Shown here in pieces: positions 31,261 through 43,300 of a DNA stretch of 64,000 nt; the first letter of the stretch is position 1; every line of letters begins with the position of its first letter. The notes under the pieces are model-generated. The model did not search any database, was not told the origin of the DNA, and saw nothing but the letters and a program-made list of their open reading frames with translations. The stretch lies in the NCBI GenBank assembly GCA_029851415.1, contig CM056742.1, positions 59,174,454 through 59,238,453 of the forward strand, in the 5' to 3' direction. The stretch is from Eretmocerus hayati (taxonomy: Eukaryota; Arthropoda; Insecta; Hymenoptera; Aphelinidae). The position numbers and the translations under genes were made by a program.

Positions 31261-32214
31261 TTTTTTTCCTACCCTCCTATCCCCCTCGGATTACTGTGTC
31301 TTTGTTTGTGTTAGTGGTCCCACCTACCCCCGGCCACCAGTGCGAGTACCCCGTTCTTGTATCCTCCCTCTTGCCGACTGCGCCTACAGTCCGGTGGCCT
31401 CAGAAGACGTTCCAACCCCCGCACCCTGCAGCATGGTCCCGTCCGGTCACCAACCGGCACTACCACAGGAGCGGGATTTGGGGTATCCCCCCTACCGTTG
31501 TGCGGGACTGCCTCCCCTCGTGGTTAGCGTGGGGTTCGGGTCCCCCTACTACCGGCGGCACAGGAGCGATCACTGGTTTAACGCGGTACACTCCAGAGTG
31601 GGCACGGACACAGCAGTGGAAGGATCCCCTCCCGGGGACGGTTGCACCGGTGGCGTGAGTGGCGCGCTGTGTGTGTGGTGTCAGTGTGATGTCAGTCTCG
31701 CCCGCGTTTCACTCGGAGTCCCGACCAACGGCCATGCTAGCTGGTACCGTGGTAGCACTCCCTAGTTCGGCCGATCTCTATCCCCCTGAGGGTTCTTGTG
31801 TTTCCTTGGGGGAGATCGTGTTACCACTCAGCGAGAGAATGCCCGACTTGATTCGGGCCCTCGCGTCACTCTTGTGATCCGATGCATATACGATAGAGAT
31901 ACCCTGTATTAACAGGGTCAACCGCGTTGCTCCTCACCAACTTTCGGTGTGCCCCTCGGATCCAGCAAGACCGTCGCCGGTCGGCTCAGAATGTCCACGC
32001 CGCTTCACTTATTGTGTCGGTGTGGTGTTATATTGTGTATCTGCGACTCCTTGTCTGCGCTCGCTTATTTTGCATACTCTGCATATTCACGAGTAACCAG
32101 AGAGACTGAGGATCGTATCAATCCCCAGTTACTCTGGCCGTGCCACTATCCGCACCCTGTGGACGCACCCAGTAGCATGGAGAGTGCTCTACCTCAACAC
32201 GGTTCCTGGGTGAG

Positions 32215-32267
32215 TCTATCTATCTATCTATCTTTTTTTTTTTTTTATTTTTTTTTTTTTTTGGAAC
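32215..32267. repeat. (TCTA)n plus oligo-T junction
   Basis: TCTATCTATC followed by two T runs separated by one A joins the 5' end of LINE copy 1 to the second copy of the 540-bp repeat. It looks like the (TATC)n target plus the poly(A) end of an extremely 5'-truncated insertion, or the seam of a tandem duplication. Confidence 0.6.
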
Positions 32268-32810
32268 TGCATGGAACTGACATTTTGACCTCTTTCATGA
32301 TAATAACTTTTTTGGATAGCTCTGAATCGAAAAACAAACGATTGCGCCAAAATAGGCTCCGGAAAATACATCGAAAATGGCCTCTCAGGTTCTTTTATCG
32401 AGCGTTTTTAGAGTTTGTACAAGGTATACATTATTGCAAAGTTCCCACGGAACTTCTCATATGTAATAAGACAGAGGAATCTTTCAACATCAGACCGACG
32501 GTCATGTCGCAGGGGGTAGAGAGTTCAAGAGCTATCTACACTCATCTGGCTATTTGTTATTTTCGTGAAATTAGTAACTGCGTTACCTGATATAATGTAA
32601 GTGACTTATCACTCGGCGATGAAGACAAGACTGTGAATAGCGCTGACCAAATAACAATTGTTGATTCTCCATGCACTTTAAGCAATAGGTATCGGGTAAT
32701 CTCTCTTTTTCATCATTGAAGAAAGCTTCCATGAGTTGTATGTGAGTGATGTATTGATATTGTTTTTGCCTGCTGGCAGAATAAAGCGTTTATCTATCTA
32801 TCTATCTATC
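32268..32810 (+). repeat. Interspersed repeat with (TATC)n tail, copy 2
   Basis: Near-identical to 25784-26326, offset 6484 bp, and again followed directly by oligo-T and the LINE 3' end. Together with LINE copy 2 it forms the second half of a tandem arrangement of repeat plus LINE. Confidence 0.75.
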
Positions 32811-34260
32811 TTTTTTTTTTTTTTTTTTTTTTTTTTAAGTGGAATATAAGGGAAAATCTGATGACAGGCTATCCCTGATGGATCTCCCACCGGCAGACCA
32901 TAAGCGCTTTCATTTTGCTCACCCGGTAAACCGGATGAGGCGTCCCTCTTCGGTGTGTCCGCTCTTCTGTCTTCTCTCTTCGTCGTCAATATCCACTCTT
33001 CAAGTCGTCGTTGTTCGCTATGCAGCACCCCTTGCTTGACGCTGCAATGCCCGTTCTCGCTCTTCTTTTCGGGTGATCGCCGTCTTAATATAGGCGGCAA
33101 TCTTATCCCATGTCTCTTTGTTACGGAGCATGAACGGCAATAGATTCTCAGGGATGATCTGATTTCCAAGCCAGTTCACGAGCTCCGCTCTCTCCGTAGC
33201 TGTGTTCATGCAATGGAAGAGTGCATGCTCCACATCGTCCCAGTCTGCCGCACACATCTGACAGACCGGGGTCTCCCTCTTCTGGAACCGCTCCAGGTAC
33301 TCTCCGAAGCAGCCATGCCCACTAAACGCTCGCGTCAGCCAGTAATCCAGCTCTTCGTGAGCTCGATCGATCCACCTGGCTATGTTAGGGATCAGCCTTC
33401 GCGTCCACTTCCCTTTCGTTGAGCTCTCCCACTCTTTTTGCCACTCTTCAACGGTCTCCCCCCTCTCGACGTCTCGTATGAGGGCCTTGCGAGTGGGGTT
33501 GAGCACGACTCCATCGCTCTTGAGGGTTTCTTGGCGTTTCCATACCCGCACTCTCTCGGCTACAAGCAGTCGAATGGATGGTGTACCCGCAAGCACACAG
33601 GCTGCATGGTCAGACACCGTGCAATAAGCACTGATCGTCCGTAGCGCGAAACGCCGCTGGACTGGACCTAGCTTTGCATCGATTACGGACCCTCTAGCTA
33701 CCTGCCCCCAAATTGGTGCACCGTACAGCATGATGGAATAGCTCAAGGTGCTGAGTAAGGCTCTTCTGTTTGGCTTGGGGCCACCAATGTTTGGCATGAG
33801 CCGCTGGAGGGCGCCACCGACCCTGTCTGCCTTCAGCGCTGCTTCTCTGGCTTGTGCCTTGTAGCTCCATCGGTCATCAAGCCAAACCCCAAGGTACTTA
33901 AGTTCCCTCTTGAGTGGAATTTCGTACCCGTTGATGGAGAACACGGGAGTTTCGAAACTCCTCCTCTTGGTGACTAGCATCGCTTCGCACTTGTGCTCGG
34001 CAAGCTCCAGCCCGTCTCAGGGAACCATTGACCAATGCGGTAGAGAGCTTCATTGGCCACACACTCCACTTGCCACGCGGTTTCGGCGACCACGACTTAT
34101 GCCGCATCGTCCGCGAAGCCAATGAGTTCTGCCCCATCTGGCAGACTCATGTTCAGGAACTCGTCGTATTGCGTGTTCCATTCCAACGGTCCTGACACGG
34201 ATCCTTGAGCTATCCCTGCAGATAATTCCAGCTCAACCCTTCCCTCATCGGTGTCACACG
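32811..34260 (-). mobile_element. R1-like LINE copy 2, 5' part lost at 34260
   Basis: This copy begins with oligo-T (32811-32836) and matches copy 1 through the 3' half of ORF2, but lacks about 165 bp of 3' sequence between short ATGAG repeats (junction near 32937). A 320-codon frame (33018-33980) covers the reverse transcriptase C-terminal part and the CQMC...C motif without interruption. Upstream it has a 1-base deletion near 34016 and a stop right after FADDAA. Homology to copy 1 ends at 34260, exactly where the inverted-duplication arm begins. Confidence 0.8.
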
Positions 34261-37200
34261 GTGCTGTAGAGCGTATGGTGAAGCTAGTGACGAAGGCATC
34301 GGGTTGAGTTTACGGTAAAGAGAAGGAGGAAGATTATATATTAGCAACGCTCCAATCTAGATAAACAATGCCAAAGTTCGACTCGAAGGAAGATCTCAAA
34401 GCCCTTTGAGATGAACTCAAATCCATAATCTAACAAAAATATGAAAGATTTTTCAGAGAAGTAGAGGCATGATCGAGTACAGAAACTGAGAGAAACCGGA
34501 GAGAAGGGAAGGAAACGGGATGGAGGGAGATGAGGAAAATGAAGGAGATGTGAAGAAGAAAAAAAAAACTGGAAAAATACAAAAAAACGAGCTCTGCCGT
34601 TGACGGTCCCGGGCTCGTATGAGAAGAGAGGAGGGCCGGATATGATGGGAGATTTTCGATAATTTCGGGATTATTGCTGGATTTTCTGCACGGGCTGAGT
34701 AAGAGTGCCCTCAAATGGAGTTTGTGAGTGTAAATACAGAGGAAACATCTAAATATCATAATGTACAAGCTGCCCCTTCGTTTTTGTGGAGCTTTGTGTA
34801 CTCACTTTAGTCTGGCGGCCGGGCATGGTTCCGTAGCATTTTGGATGTGACCGGACAAAAGTTGATTATTCCATGTATTTTCACCTGCTGAACCCGATTT
34901 TCGATGGTGGAAAGTCGGAAAACTGGTCCGAAAATTGTTATTAACAAATTATTGTAAACAACTGTAAAATGCACTTTTTCGCTCCGGAAATTTTTTTTTT
35001 ATATTTTTTGGCATATTTCAAACAGAAAAGGTCTCCACAAAAATTTCCTGAAAATGCACTGTTTTCCCGTGAAAAATTCGCAAAGTTTCAAAAAACACGA
35101 TTTTTACAGTTTTGCAACAATTATTGCTCGGCCGTGAAGAGAAATTTTTTGATCCACCAAGGCGCAAATTACTCCTTGAAGCCTCTGCTATTTATGGAAA
35201 TCCCAAAATAGTCAGTATGCTACACCCATGTGGGTAAGAACGGCGAGACCGACCCCCTATTTTTGGTGCATTCTCTCGCTATATAGATATACTTACCCAT
35301 GCCTGAATTCGCGTCTTGATCCCCTTTCGTGCACTTCGTACGCTACCTTCGAACGCAGACAAACAATGTCTCGTATCTTGGCGTACGTGGACATGGGAGA
35401 GTCTTAGTAAAGTCTTGGAAAATTCCGGAAAATTCACTGTGAAAACTTGTGTGGAGTAGGTAAAGTTGGTTCCAATCGAACATGAACGCTGTGACCTCCT
35501 TGACTTGCAAAATTCAGGGCATTCTGAAAATATGTAAGATTTATCAATATTCTTGAGGTTAGATTTCCATCATTCGGGTGGAATTAGTATTTGATTAGAA
35601 TCCCAACCTCTTAAACCCAATACCGTGTCGTATGATGAGCAAAATAGAATCGACGCAACCGTACTATTTTGTTCATCATACGACTCAGTTTTGGGTTTAA
35701 GAGGATGGGATTCTGATTAAATACTAATTCCACCCGAATGATGAAAATCCAACGTCAAGAATATTGATAAATCTTGCATATTTTCAGAATGCCCTGAATT
35801 TTGCAAGCCAAGGAGGTCACAGCGTTCATGTTCGATTAAAACCAATTTTACCTACTCCACACAAGTTTTTACAGTGAATTTTCCAGAATTTTCCAAGACT
35901 CTTCTAAGACTCTCCCATGTCCACGTACGCCAAGATACGAGACATTGCTTGTCTGCGGTCGAAGATAGCGCATGAAGTGCACGAAAGGGCATCAAAACGC
36001 GAATTCAGGCATGGGTAAGTATATCTATATAGCGAGAGAATGCACCAAAAACAGGGGGTCGGTCTCGCCGTTCTTACCCACATGGGGTGTAGCATACTGA
36101 ATATTTTGGGGTTTCCATCAATAGAAGAGGCTTCAAGGAGTAATTTGCGCCTTGGTGGATCAAAAATTTCTCCTCACGGCCGAGCAATAATTGTTGCAAA
36201 ATTGTAAAAATCGTGTTTTTCGAAACTTTGCGAATTTTTCACGGGAAAACAGTGCATTTTCAGGAAATTTTTGTGGAGAGCTTTTCTTTTGAAATATGCC
36301 AAAAAATATCAAGAAAAATTTCCGGAGCGAAAAAGTGCATTTTACAGTTGTTAACAATAATTTGTTAATAACAATTTTCGGCCCAGTTTTCCGACTTTCC
36401 ACCATCGAAAATCGGATTCAGCGGGTCAAAATACATGGGAAAAATCAACTTTTGTCCGGGCACATCCAAAATGCTACGGAACCATGCTCGGCCGCCGGAC
36501 TACTTAGCTCTACGAGGCCAAAAATGCAATTTTTCGTTATTTTCGACGGAAATCTTTCTTGGGAAAGATCAAGAGAATTCGGCTCTAGTTGATCAAGATC
36601 AAAATCACCTTAGTTTATTCTGAAGGCCTCGAAAATAGCTCCAAGATGAGCTGAAGTACGTCTGAAAAGGTTGAGATGCATCAGAGTTGTCTGCTAAACA
36701 AGGAAGGAGAATGTACAAATCATGGAGTTTCCCATTCAAAAGCATGTTATCTGAAAGAAACCTCCACGGCTCTCGTTCGGACGAAAGATCTCATTCCCCA
36801 GCGCCCAGCGAAAGAATTTTCACATCTACTAGCAGAATCCTAACTTTTCCGACGCCAAGCGTATCGATCTGGAAAAGGAAATTCATACTCGGCTCACCCT
36901 GATGTTCATCGATAGACTATGCGCCAACCTCAATTTTGGTAATTAGTGCTATTTTGAGGTTAAGTTTGATATTTTGAGTATCTGAGCTATCAGAATGGCT
37001 AATCTAGTACCGATATAAGATATATCCATGGGTACTTCCATAAAATATGGAATATGAATCCTAGAATCACGAATAATACAAAAATTTGGAAAATGTGAGT
37101 ACCTATCTTTCTGAGGCCCAAAACGGAGCCCGGAGTGGCGTTTGGTGACGTCACGATAAATTTTTGTCGGCAAAGCATATTTTAGTTCAAGTCGGGTGGG

Positions 37201-38249
37201 GAGATTATTCCGGCAAGGTTTTTTGCAGGATCCTTTCCAGAAGACTTTCCTGATCATAGAAATCCATGTTGCCAGACCGAAAAATGGTCACAACTTGTTC
37301 AAATCGAACTTGTTGAACCAATTTGGTAGAATTGTTCATTCTTGATTCCAACCAGCCCTCTAAGATGGTTTGACCAATTCAGAACGGAAAGAATCTCTTG
37401 TCATTTTTCGCCAAACTTGATCACTTTCGAATAATGAGTAGTTTTGAAATGAAAGAATGCAAAATTCGCAATCTTTGGTACTGAATAAAAGATACAACAA
37501 AGTGAGGAATCAATGTTGCCACTGTGGAATGTGTTCACTAGGATGTTCTCCAAATCATCTAATATCATCAATCAATTTTTTCGTCCCGAAACTCCATAGC
37601 TTTTGAACATCTCTATTGTACAGTCTCTTATCATTCCGACTACCCGTTTTGAATCTTGTTATGAGTAGGTACAGTTGACCATGCTCAATAAAATCACATC
37701 TGGACCGGAAAATTCGACTCTAGTAATCGATCATGATCCACAGTATGGGAGTGGACTGGTGTCAGCGATAGAGATCCCATCAAGAAACAAGGTTCTATTG
37801 TACATGATTCCATCGAGCGTGGCAAGCGTATCAGTATTACACAGATACTGACAAAATTTTTTTGTTCTCACCGCTTGGAGTCAGACATGTTCTATTTCGG
37901 AACAATTGCTTCTTGACACTGAATATTGTAGATGACACCTTACTAAGGTTGTTAGGAAACGAAACGAAACGTTTCGTTTCCTAACGTTTTGGTTCATTTC
38001 GTTTCGTTACAGGAAAAACGAAACAAAAATGACACCCAATAACGTTATTAGGTAACGAAATGGTATCATGAGACTTCCATTTCGTTTCGGTTTTCTGCGA
38101 GTCTGAGGCGTTTGGACCCGTTTCGTTTCGTTTCTGTGTAACGAAACTAAAAGAGTTTCATTTCGTTCCGGGCTACGTTTAAGGATCAATGTGAGAATTT
38201 CGTTCCGGTTCAATTTACAGAAGAAACGAGACATAATGAAAATCCAATA
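34261..38249. repeat. Left arm of a ~10-kb inverted duplication
   Basis: Every base from 34261 to 38249 has a reverse-complement partner in 40354-44375. The coordinate sum is constant at 78637 until a ~34-bp length difference near 37803, where the left arm lacks a segment present in the right arm at about 40801-40835; it is 78603 thereafter. In the stretches compared by eye only occasional single-base differences occur, so the duplication is recent. The arm contains the C-terminal codons of the family gene at its outer edge (RMVKLVTKASG, then a stop), a nested palindrome and part of the GAAACGAAAC repeat. All frames come in mirror pairs and none looks like a gene. Confidence 0.9.
34808..36502. 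mobile_element. 1.7-kb palindromic element with TAGTC ends and CTT target duplication (left copy)
   Basis: TAGTC-T-GGCGGCC at 34808 is mirrored by GGCCGCC-G-GACTA ending 36502, with the centre near 35655 and almost no loop. CTT flanks both sides (34805-34807 and 36503-36505), suggesting a 3-bp target duplication. The two ~845-bp half arms are recognisably diverged, older than the 10-kb duplication that carries the element. No coding potential for a transposase is seen. Confidence 0.7.
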
Positions 38250-38650
38250 ACGTCATTAGATAACGAAACGATATCATGAAACCTTTGTTTCGTTTCGGTC
38301 CTCAATGAGTTCGAGGCGTTTGCATTGGTTTTCTTCGTTTCTCCTGTAACGAAACGGAACTCGCCCCAATTTCGTTTCGGTAGAGAATAACGGAAGTGTA
38401 ACTAAACTCAAAGAGTTCCGTTTCCTTTCAGGCCTGGTTTCCGGGTGAATGTTGAAATTGCGTTTCGGTTCATTTCGTTTCGTTATAGAAGAAACGAAAC
38501 AAAAATGACATCTAATAACGTTATTTGATAACGAAACGATATCATTAAAGTTTCGTTCCGTTTCGTTCCATCTGTGACGAAACGTAACTCGCCTCAATTA
38601 CGTTTCGGGAGAGAATAACGAAAGTGCAACGAAACCAAAAGAGCTCCGAT
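37200..38650. repeat. Dispersed repeat with GAAACGAAAC-rich tail, copy 2
   Basis: Homologous to 24080-24965 and longer. The part up to 38249 lies inside the left arm of the inverted duplication and is mirrored at 40354-41440. The GAAAC/GTTTC array runs from about 37960 to 38640 with several repeats of TAACGTTATT and CGTTTCGG words. Confidence 0.6.
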
Positions 38651-40353
38651 TGATTTTATACTTTGTTTTCATTCCACGCCAGAGCAAGAATACTCGTCGT
38701 AATCTTCTTTCGGATAACTCCCGAATCATTCCGTTCTGAGTCACGTACGACAGCGCAAATGAGAGCTGTAATGATCTCCTCAAAGATAGTTGAACTAAGT
38801 TTTCCGGTAATTTGGTGCTACCATGATAGGAAAGCGATTGCAAATCGGAAATCCATGGGATCTATGCATATCGCAGGTCAACGTATCTATGTAGGAATAA
38901 AACTATAAACATGCTCGAATCTAGCTGAAATTCTTCAATTTAGAATTTTACGGGCCGGGAGATGCGGATACGCCGTCAGAAAATCAATGTTCTTCTATCA
39001 ATAGCTAGTCGTATCACTGTATGGATGTATTCAAAGTTGCAAAAAACAATGTGATCACTGGGCACCGAAAAACCGACTGTAGGATATACCCTCGAAGGAC
39101 CGGGTGGATACAATATTTTCATAATAGGTCCTCTCTACATTTGTCAAGTAACTGAATTACACTGCGTATTAATACTACGAGTCATCATGTGACGTTGGTA
39201 TTATTACGACTGGTGTGAAGGAGGAGGGCTCATTGAATTCGCAGGACTCAACAATCCAGTAGCCAACGTTATCAATTCTGTTCACATTTCCCTCTCAAGA
39301 GTCGGTTCCACTAAATTCCTGCTTGCTTGTCTCAACTTTGAAATTGCTCGTCCATGACAGGTAACAAATTTGTGTCTCTTCGAGAGAATGGCCTCTTTGA
39401 TTCATCAAGGACCCCGCCATAAATCATAGAATTTTTGGTTTCAGCTAATTGCGACCGTATGATATTTGAACGATAGATTCCAACGAGCTGAATTAAAGCC
39501 CCGATAGGCGCAAGAACCGACTACGTATCGTTTTTGAGTTATTCGTGATAAAAGTGTAGCCCGAGCTTGCAAGCTAAAATAGGGTTATACAATGTTTACA
39601 AGATGCTCTACGCACTCAAAATCCTTGCGAGTCTGTTCCTTCTTCATTTTGTGTGACTCGCAATATGATTGCAAAGGAGTCGATAAGTTATTTTGGTTAT
39701 TCTTACATTCGCTATTCGAAGGTCTTCACAATAAGAATAGTCTGAAATCGCTCGAGTTCGAGAGAGCCAAGTTGGAGGCATTGTCTGCAGCTCCAGCAGA
39801 GCTGTGGAATAGTTCGCCCTTGTCCAGAAAAATACTCGAAGAAGAGCTTTAGGAAGGCATTTCCATAATCAACAGACTCTGTCGATCTCTGAGCAATCGT
39901 CTTATACGAAACACCAGTTTCCACTAATGAATTGATTAACTGAGTTCCCAAAAACGATTTTCAGCACGCATTTTCTACCGATCCGTGCAGCATTCGTTAA
40001 ATGCCTGCAAATATCCAACTAGAATATGGTAACTCTTTTTATTCGCTTTTATTGAACTCGGGCGCGCGGGGACAAGATTCTTGTCGGGGGACTTCGTGTG
40101 AGCGTGTCATTGACACACTTTGGTATAGTTGTGTTGGTATCGAGGCTCTGAATGCTCTGATGCGCGACTTAACATTGTGTGAACGCAAACGCGGTTTTGT
40201 GCGCAGATCGAGGGGAGAGCATGTGGAGCCATTATAGAGAAGAATCAGAGAGCTGTGAGCAGCTGTGAGCCCTATATAGCACATCAGCCGATCAGCCGGA
40301 GATGCTCAGCTCAGAAATGCTTGCCATCTTTCTAATTTGCACATGATAAGTAC
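38250..40353. other. Spacer of the inverted duplication
   Basis: This 2.1-kb sequence is single copy here. It begins in the GAAACGAAAC array and then is unique AT-rich sequence. No supported gene is seen; the frame at 39592-39852 has no recognisable features. Confidence 0.6.
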
Positions 40354-43300
40354 TTGGATTTTCATTATGTCTCGTTTCTTCTGTAAATTCAACCGGAACG
40401 AAATTCTCACATTGATCCTTAAACGTAGCCCGGAACGAAATGAAACTCTTTTAGTTTCGTTACACAGAAACGAAACGAAACGGGTCCAAACGCCTCAGAC
40501 TCGCAGAAAACCGAAACGAAATGAAAGTCTCATGATACCATTTCGTTACCTAATAACGTTATTGGGTGTCATTTTTGTTTCGTTTTTCTGTAACGAAACG
40601 AAATGAACCAAAACGTTAGGAAACGAAACGTTTCGTTTCGTTTCCTAACAACCTTAGTAAGGTGTCATCTACAATATTCAGTGTCAAGAAGCAATTGTTC
40701 CGAAATAGAACATGTCTGACTCCAAGCGGTGAGAACAAAAAAATTTTGTCAGTATCTGTGTAATACTGATACGCTTGACCACGCTCAATGGAATCATGTA
40801 CAATATATAGAAAATAAAACCCAATACAATAATAAAAAATAGAACCTTGTTTCTTGATGGGATCTCTATCGCTGACACCAGTCCACTCCCATACTGTGGA
40901 TCATGATCGATTACTAGAGTCGAATTTTCCGGTCCAGATGTGATTTTATTGAGCATGGTCAACTGTACCTACTCATAAAAAGATTCAAAACGGGTAGTCG
41001 GAATGATAAGAGACTGTACAATAGAGATCTTCAAAAGCTATGGAGTTTCGGGACGAAAAAATTGATTGATGATATTAGATGATTTGGAGAACATCCTAGT
41101 GAACACATTCCACAGTGGCAACATTGATTCCTCACTTTGTTGTATCTTTTATTCAGTACCAAAGATTGCGAATTTTGCATTCTTTCATTTCAAAACTACT
41201 CATTATTCGAAAGTGATCAAGTTTGGCGAAAAATGACAAGGGATTCTTTCCGTTCTGAATTGGTCAAACCATCTTAGAGGGCTGGTTGGAATCAAGAATG
41301 AACAATTCTACCAAATTGGTTCAACAAGTTCGATTTGAACAAGTTGTGACCATTTTTCGGTCTGGCAACATGGATTTCTATGATCAGGAAAGTCTTCTGG
41401 AAAGGATCCTGCAAAAAACCTTGCCGGAATAATCTCCCCACCCGACTTGAACTAAAATATGCTTTGCCGACAAAAATTTATCGTGACGTCACCAAACGCC
41501 ACTCCGGGCTCCGTTTTGGGCCTCAGAAAGATAGGTACTCACATTTTCCAAATTTTTGTATTATTAGTGATTCTAGGATTCATATTCCATATTTTATGGA
41601 AGTACCCATGGATATATCTTATATCGGTACTAGATTAGCCATTCTGATAGCTCAGATACTCAAAATATCAAACTTAACCTCAAAATAGCACTAATTACCA
41701 AAATTGAGGTTGGCGCATAGTCTATCGATGAACATCAGGGTGAGCCGAGTATGAATTTCCTTTTCCAGATCGATACGCTTGGCGTCGGAAAAGTTAGGAT
41801 TCTGCTAGTAGATGTGAAAATTCTTTCGCTGGGCGCTGGGGAATGAGATCTTTCGTCCGAACGAGAGCCGTGGAGGTTTCTTTCAGATAACATGCTTTTG
41901 AATGGGAAACTCCATGATTTGTACATTCTCCTTCCTTGTTTAGCAGACAACTCTGATGCATCTCAACCTTTTCAGACGTACTTCAGCTCATCTTGGAGCT
42001 ATTTTCGAGGCCTTCAGAATAAACTAAGGTGATTTTGATCTTGATCAACTAGAGCCGAATTCTCTTGATCTTTCCCAAGAAAGATTTCCGTCGAAAATAA
42101 CGAAAAATTGCATTTTTGGCCTCGTAGAGCTAAGTAGTCCGGCGGCCGAGCATGGTTCCGTAGCATTTTGGATGTGCCCGGACAAAAGTTGATTTTTCCC
42201 ATGTATTTTGACCCGCTGAATCCGATTTTCGATGGTGGAAAGTCGGAAAACTGGGCCGAAAATTGTTATTAACAAATTATTGTTAACAACTGTAAAATGC
42301 ACTTTTTCGCTCCGGAAATTTTTCTTGATATTTTTTGGCATATTTCAAAAAAAAAGCTCTCCACAAAAATTTCCTGAAAATGCACTATTTTCCCGTGAAA
42401 AATTCGCAAAGTTTCGAAAAACACGATTTTTACAATTTTGCAACAATTATTGCTCGGCCGTGAGGAGAAATTTTTGATCCACCAAGGCGCAAATTACTCC
42501 TTGAAGCCTCTTCTATTGATGGAAACCCTAAAATATTCAGTATGCTACACCCCATGTGGGTAAGAACGGCGAGACCGACCCCCTGTTTTTGGTGCATTCT
42601 CTCGCTATATAGATATACTTACCCATGCCTGAATTCGCGTTTTGATGCCCTTTCGTGCACTTCATGCGCTATCTTCGACCGCAGACAAGCAATGTCTCGT
42701 ATCTTGGCGTACGTGGACATGGGAGAGTCTTAGAAGAGTCTTGGAAAATTCTGGAAAATTCACTGTAAAAACTTGTGTGGAGTAGGTAAAATTGGTTTTA
42801 ATCGAACATGAACGCTGTGACCTCCTTGGCTTGCAAAATTCAGGGCATTCTGAAAATATGCAAGATTTATCAATATTCTTGACGTTGGATTTTCATCATT
42901 CGGGTGGAATTAGTATTTAATCAGAATCCCATCCTCTTAAACCCAAAACTGAGTCGTATGATGAACAAAATAGTACGGTTGCGTCGATTCTATTTTGCTC
43001 ATCATACGACACGGTATTGGGTTTAAGAGGTTGGGATTCTAATCAAATACTAATTCCACCCGAATGATGGAAATCTAACCTCAAGAATATTGATAAATCT
43101 TACATATTTTCAGAATGCCCTGAATTTTGCAAGTCAAGGAGGTCACAGCGTTCATGTTCGATTGGAACCAACTTTACCTACTCCACACAAGTTTTCACAG
43201 TGAATTTTCCGGAATTTTCCAAGACTTTACTAAGACTCTCCCATGTCCACGTACGCCAAGATACGAGACATTGTTTGTCTGCGTTCGAAGGTAGCGTACG

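Larger units (their letters stand above)
26327..32214 (-). mobile_element. R1-clade-like non-LTR retrotransposon (LINE), full length but dead, copy 1
   Basis: On the minus strand the element starts near 32214, has a ~950-bp leader, two overlapping ORFs (31260-29722 and 29729-26712) and a poly(A) tail read as T on the plus strand at 26327-26360. The tail abuts (TATC)n, and the 5' end at 32215 abuts another (TCTA)n run, so both ends lie in the same microsatellite type. The 3' region carries the CQMC ... H ... C motif typical of R1-type ORF2 C-termini. ORF2 has at least one stop and several frameshifts, so this copy cannot move by itself. Confidence 0.8.
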
